Assembly (NCBI GenBank): GCA_032123435.1 | Contig: JAQBFJ010000248.1 | Span: 1 to 22,822 of the forward strand | From: JAQBFJ01 sp032123435 | GTDB lineage: Bacteria > Verrucomicrobiota > Kiritimatiellia > UBA8416 > JAQBFJ01 | Length of the DNA: 22,822 bases | Reading direction: 5' to 3' | Shown here: positions 20,601 to 22,822 of the stretch, piece after piece | Layout of the letters: every line of letters begins with the position of its first letter | Numbering within the stretch: position 1 is the stretch's first letter | The notes under the pieces: model-generated | Databases searched by the model: none | What the model was told of the DNA's origin: nothing | What the model saw: the letters and a program-made list of their open reading frames with translations, nothing else | Made by a program: the position numbers and the translations under genes

Positions 20601-22822
20601 CTTGTCGGGAACCGGCTCGTCGCTGGCTGTGCCGCACCGTCCGTGGCATCTATCACGAAGGCGATAAGCGTGCCGTATACCTGGCCCGTGATGGATGCGC
20701 TGTAGATACCGTCACCGGCGACTGAGTCGACACCCGCACCGTTGTCATACATCGGCGTGGTATTCGTCACATAAGATGGATCTGTCCTATACCGCAGGCT
20801 AACCGAGGTGACCCCATCGGGATCACCGACGCGGCAGGTGACAACCACGTTTGAGCCCACCCGGGGCAAAACGGGATCCTGTGTAACTTCCTCGATGGCA
20901 GGTCCCGCGTTCGTCGCGTACCTGCTGTTCTGCATGCCGGGACTGCCAAGGTCGGGCGGCAAAGCCAGATCTCCGGGCGTGCAACACCAGTACCCCCGGC
21001 AGCCTATCCGCAGGAACGGAAAACCGCAGAGCCAGCGTACCTTCGCTTGTATCCTCGCCACCGCCCCCGGCTGAGGCGCAATGATCATGTTCTTCTGTGC
21101 ATGATTTTCGAAAAACGGGTAGGTCCCGGAAAATTCGCCGCGATCGCATGCCCTGATGTGCAAGCCGGTCGACCCGCCATATCCGCCCCCTGACTCCACC
21201 GCAGACCTGTAGTGACTGCCGGAAAACGTCCAGCCGGTTCCCCCGCTTTCGAAGTCGTCGGAAAAGTAGTTTGTCGGCCCTGATGTCATGACGATATCGT
21301 CAACGAGGTACTCGCCCGCCGTGAGTCCCACAACTTCCATCGGGCTCGTGTAGGGGTAGGTACCGCCGTTTTCCGCACTCCCATTGGATACCTCATCGGT
21401 GTAGTCCACGATCGTCCACGGCGCCTTCTGTGTTTCGTCACTTCCCGCCCAGTTCATGCCAAGCCGGTTGTCGCTGTGCATGTCTTTCAACTCAAGACTG
21501 CTCCCACCGCCATCCGCCCATTGGCCCCAACCATCGTTATACGTCACTTCATCCACAACCACAAAATCCTGATCAGGCAACGCAATATCGTCCGGCCGGG
21601 CCAACTCCAACCGTTCACCCCTGTCGCTTAAACCGCCTCCATAATCGCCCACCGTGTTGGTCGTGTTCAACTGCGGATATTTCGCCAGCATATTCGTCAA
21701 ATTCTTTGCCACCACGAGATACCCTTCAGACGGTATCACCGTACCCGCCGCAAACCGGAAATCTATCCCGTCCGTGAATCGCCAGTAGCTCACATCAACA
21801 TCGTTTGAACTTCTGTTATACAACTCAACATATTCATCATCGTCATATCCGCTTATCGGATGAAACATGATCTCACTGATCACTATGTCCGCCGTCTTAA
21901 GCCCGGAATTCGTCTCGCCCGGTGTCAATGATGCCAGCAGGTGAAGCGAAGGATTTCCGTCTGGATACCGCCCTATTGACACGCCGTTGGATTGCGCGTT
22001 AAACCTGACCGCATCTATCACATATGTTTTATTTGAATTTATCAGATATACATCATCGCCCTGCATCTTGAGGGAAAACCCCATATTTGTCTGGTAGTAA
22101 CAGACAAACGACTGCGGCGAAAGTATCGTGTCCCCGGGTATAATAAATCTGTTGGTATCAGGATCATCCGTAAGAATACAGCCCGATATATCCACCGATT
22201 GCGTGCTGTAATTATACAGCTCTATAAAATCTACCTGCGGCAAATCCGTGTGTGCCAGAATTTCATTGATCACAACACTGTCCAGCACATTGGTGTATGT
22301 GTATTCAGGATAACCCGGCGAGCCGCCAATTCTCGCGCTCGCCGACCACGCCCTCGCATCGTTCTCGCCATAATCCGGTTTACTTAACACCAGCGAATGC
22401 CCGCCGCCATCCGCCTCTATCGGCCACGGCATTTTGTCTTCATATTCAACTTCCAGCCATAACGCGTCCCATTGATTCCTTAATCGAACCGTGCCCCCGC
22501 CGTTCGGCAAAGACCCGTCATACGGCCCGTACACCAAAGTTACCGGATACAGAAACTGCACTGAAGCCGGATCTTTTGCCACAAGCAATTGCTTCCTCGC
22601 CTGCAATAAAGTACCTTCCGGAAATGTGTAATCTATATCTCCGGCAACACTGTATCCGCTGATGTCAATATCCACCGGATCCGCATTGAAAACCTCAATA
22701 TATTCAAGGTTTATGCCATCCTGCCGTTCTATCGGATGATACATGATTTCTGATATAATTAGGCCTGTTCTCCGACTGCACGGCCCCATCTGACGCGCGT
22801 CGGGGGGGGCGGATGATCCAGT
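17606..22822 (-). CDS. Giant surface protein: six lamin-tail-like (LTD) domains around a CotH-kinase-like domain (5' end beyond the window)
   Basis: Numbering from the ATG at 22789, LTD modules lie at about 8-160, 170-295, 298-450, 1188-1345, 1360-1500 and 1515-1650. Each opens with an INEIM/ISEIM-like motif (IISEIMYHP, VVINEILAH, IVISEIMFH, LVINEIMYN, VWINEIMPT, IYINEWMAR). Between modules 3 and 4 are a jelly-roll-like region (510-600), an Ig-like region (630-735, CRVGDPDGVTSV) and a CotH-like domain (about 755-1090), with DWDKYGYAYSHNYYIYT and the DMD of MLHDMDLAF as likely metal-binding residues. The C-terminal 70 residues end VPYKFYRLKRLEF. No signal peptide follows the ATG, which falls at the edge of the first LTD, and the frame stays open to the window edge through a run of eight C. 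So the true start lies outside or a frameshift exists. CotH proteins phosphorylate coat or surface proteins; the substrate here is unknown. Confidence 0.85.
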   Translation of the reverse strand, partial: TGSSAPPDARQMGPCSRRTGLIISEIMYHPIERQDGINLEYIEVFNADPVDIDISGYSVAGDIDYTFPEGTLLQARKQLLVAKDPASVQFLYPVTLVYGPYDGSLPNGGGTVRLRNQWDALWLEVEYEDKMPWPIEADGGGHSLVLSKPDYGENDARAWSASARIGGSPGYPEYTYTNVLDSVVINEILAHTDLPQVDFIELYNYSTQSVDISGCILTDDPDTNRFIIPGDTILSPQSFVCYYQTNMGFSLKMQGDDVYLINSNKTYVIDAVRFNAQSNGVSIGRYPDGNPSLHLLASLTPGETNSGLKTADIVISEIMFHPISGYDDDEYVELYNRSSNDVDVSYWRFTDGIDFRFAAGTVIPSEGYLVVAKNLTNMLAKYPQLNTTNTVGDYGGGLSDRGERLELARPDDIALPDQDFVVVDEVTYNDGWGQWADGGGSSLELKDMHSDNRLGMNWAGSDETQKAPWTIVDYTDEVSNGSAENGGTYPYTSPMEVVGLTAGEYLVDDIVMTSGPTNYFSDDFESGGTGWTFSGSHYRSAVESGGGYGGSTGLHIRACDRGEFSGTYPFFENHAQKNMIIAPQPGAVARIQAKVRWLCGFPFLRIGCRGYWCCTPGDLALPPDLGSPGMQNSRYATNAGPAIEEVTQDPVLPRVGSNVVVTCRVGDPDGVTSVSLRYRTDPSYVTNTTPMYDNGAGVDSVAGDGIYSASITGQVYGTLIAFVIDATDGAAQPATSRFPTRIVAPGAPAAECLVGWGLTKAKGIGMPTYRVLITAANNSVLSALTYTSKQVVDCTFLYEDSRAVYCAAVRGRGNASSSGNVIKMPKDNRILGATKLTVLNGGYYYIISYMPWACRELGEPSGRPQPIAYAYGTGGLTYLADGLAPSTELCSTWFGDDDPEVFKNIDYSVDAFGMITNRFGMKKSRYAALSVKRSMLHPNDDYTQVFKIANAAGTADTAKYIKRVNAVIDVRCWASYFALSGLFGDWDKYGYAYSHNYYIYTPRHARSQLMLHDMDLAFDSIGVRWPTGNEVPSRMFFITPAFKRVYWAFLKDAADGPLLPERTGKFYDDIRTIGVTNGLDPGDPSPYKTSVATARASVLSGLAGVDAPFAITSNGGADFSTDANPLTLAGTAPVHVEDFYVNGHKYTVDYPTLTTWQFPVWLEPGANVLMVTGYDHGGNLVSNDTITVTYTGAVISVDGKLVINEIMYNPAVPYASYVELHNISANTLSLGGLRIDGIDADIGYGYTIAPTGYVVIAGNIPGYQCAYTNAEVVVDEFKGTLDNGGETLRLLRPEGTNAWVEIDRVRYDNDLPWPALADGQGCSLQLIDAARDNNRAGNWAVSTNRPFTPGEANSVSTNLPEFPTVWINEIMPTNMGFAADNEGEYEPWIELYNSDSNSVDLSAQSYYLTDSYTNLTKWAIPAGWTIASNGMLIIWADGETAETTNGYLHAGFRMNSESGCVALVRQPDSTPIIVDYVNYSSVPINYSYGKYPEGEQYSETYMETATPGSANTIATVPVNIYINEWMARNSLTIVDPTDGKFEDWFELYNAGEDTVNLTGYTLTDDLTDTNQFTIPVGVTIGARDFLFVWADGDDDDNGPGVDLHVNFSLAADGETIGLYKPDGTLVDAVIFGAQAVDITEGCWRDGNPNIYTLTTPTPGSSNVLLIITSFVAPTGDVATVTWSTEPGRKYRAEYITDLTGTNWVLMGIVTALTDSCWFDDTNVVGVPYKFYRLKRLEF

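Noticed and set aside
22789..22822. ATG at 22789 as the true start of the giant protein
   Set aside because: No signal peptide or ribosome-binding site, the first LTD starts almost at once, and the frame stays open to the window edge through a homopolymer run.

Overview
The window looks like chromosomal DNA of an anaerobic member of the PVC superphylum, most likely Kiritimatiellota or a close relative. This is inference from gene content, not from a marker gene. The pointers are an electron-transfer flavoprotein with a ferredoxin-fused alpha subunit, a uroporphyrinogen-decarboxylase-family protein, an FGE-like secreted protein, very large secreted proteins with Gly-rich beta-helix, PKD, lamin-tail and CotH-like domains, and moderate GC. 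No rRNA, CRISPR array or cas gene is visible.

Region 1 (1-6385) is mostly core metabolism. A broken nucleotidyltransferase-like gene ends 2 bases from a tRNA-Tyr. To its right, on the minus strand, are a stand-alone cyclic-nucleotide-binding protein, an exported protein of unknown function, and the overlapping pair etfB-etfA. Divergent from these, on the plus strand, are serC and, 16 bases later, a URO-D-family gene, followed by tRNA-Gly(CCC).

Region 2 (6386-9728) is the most unusual part. The last 38 bases of tRNA-Gly plus 2 flanking bases recur as an exact 40-bp direct repeat at 9689-9728, which marks a 3.3-kb island in a tRNA gene. Inside is a previously unflagged, integrase-less integron cassette array. 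Four cassettes all read on the minus strand: small membrane protein, small membrane protein, QueD/PTPS-like enzyme, and DinJ-YafQ toxin-antitoxin. Each is followed by an attC-like palindrome. In every cassette the 7-9 base core at its 5' edge is the reverse complement of the core at the start of its own attC, which is what a circularised cassette would leave. One attC is interrupted by a 5' fragment of a group II intron that starts exactly at the base of the attC stem. Another attC overlaps the end of its own coding sequence. The gene-free left part of the island holds a compact nested hairpin that may be a structured RNA.

Region 3 (9729-22822) is dominated by secreted proteins. A 1031-aa beta-helix/PKD protein has an internal duplication. 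A partial protein of more than 1727 aa has six lamin-tail-like modules around a CotH-kinase-like domain. An FGE-like protein lies next to it. A GH20-type hexosaminidase, a Tpx thiol peroxidase preceded by an overlapping mini-ORF, and a small membrane protein lie between them. The two giant proteins share a similar short C-terminal module, suggesting a common surface or sorting role.
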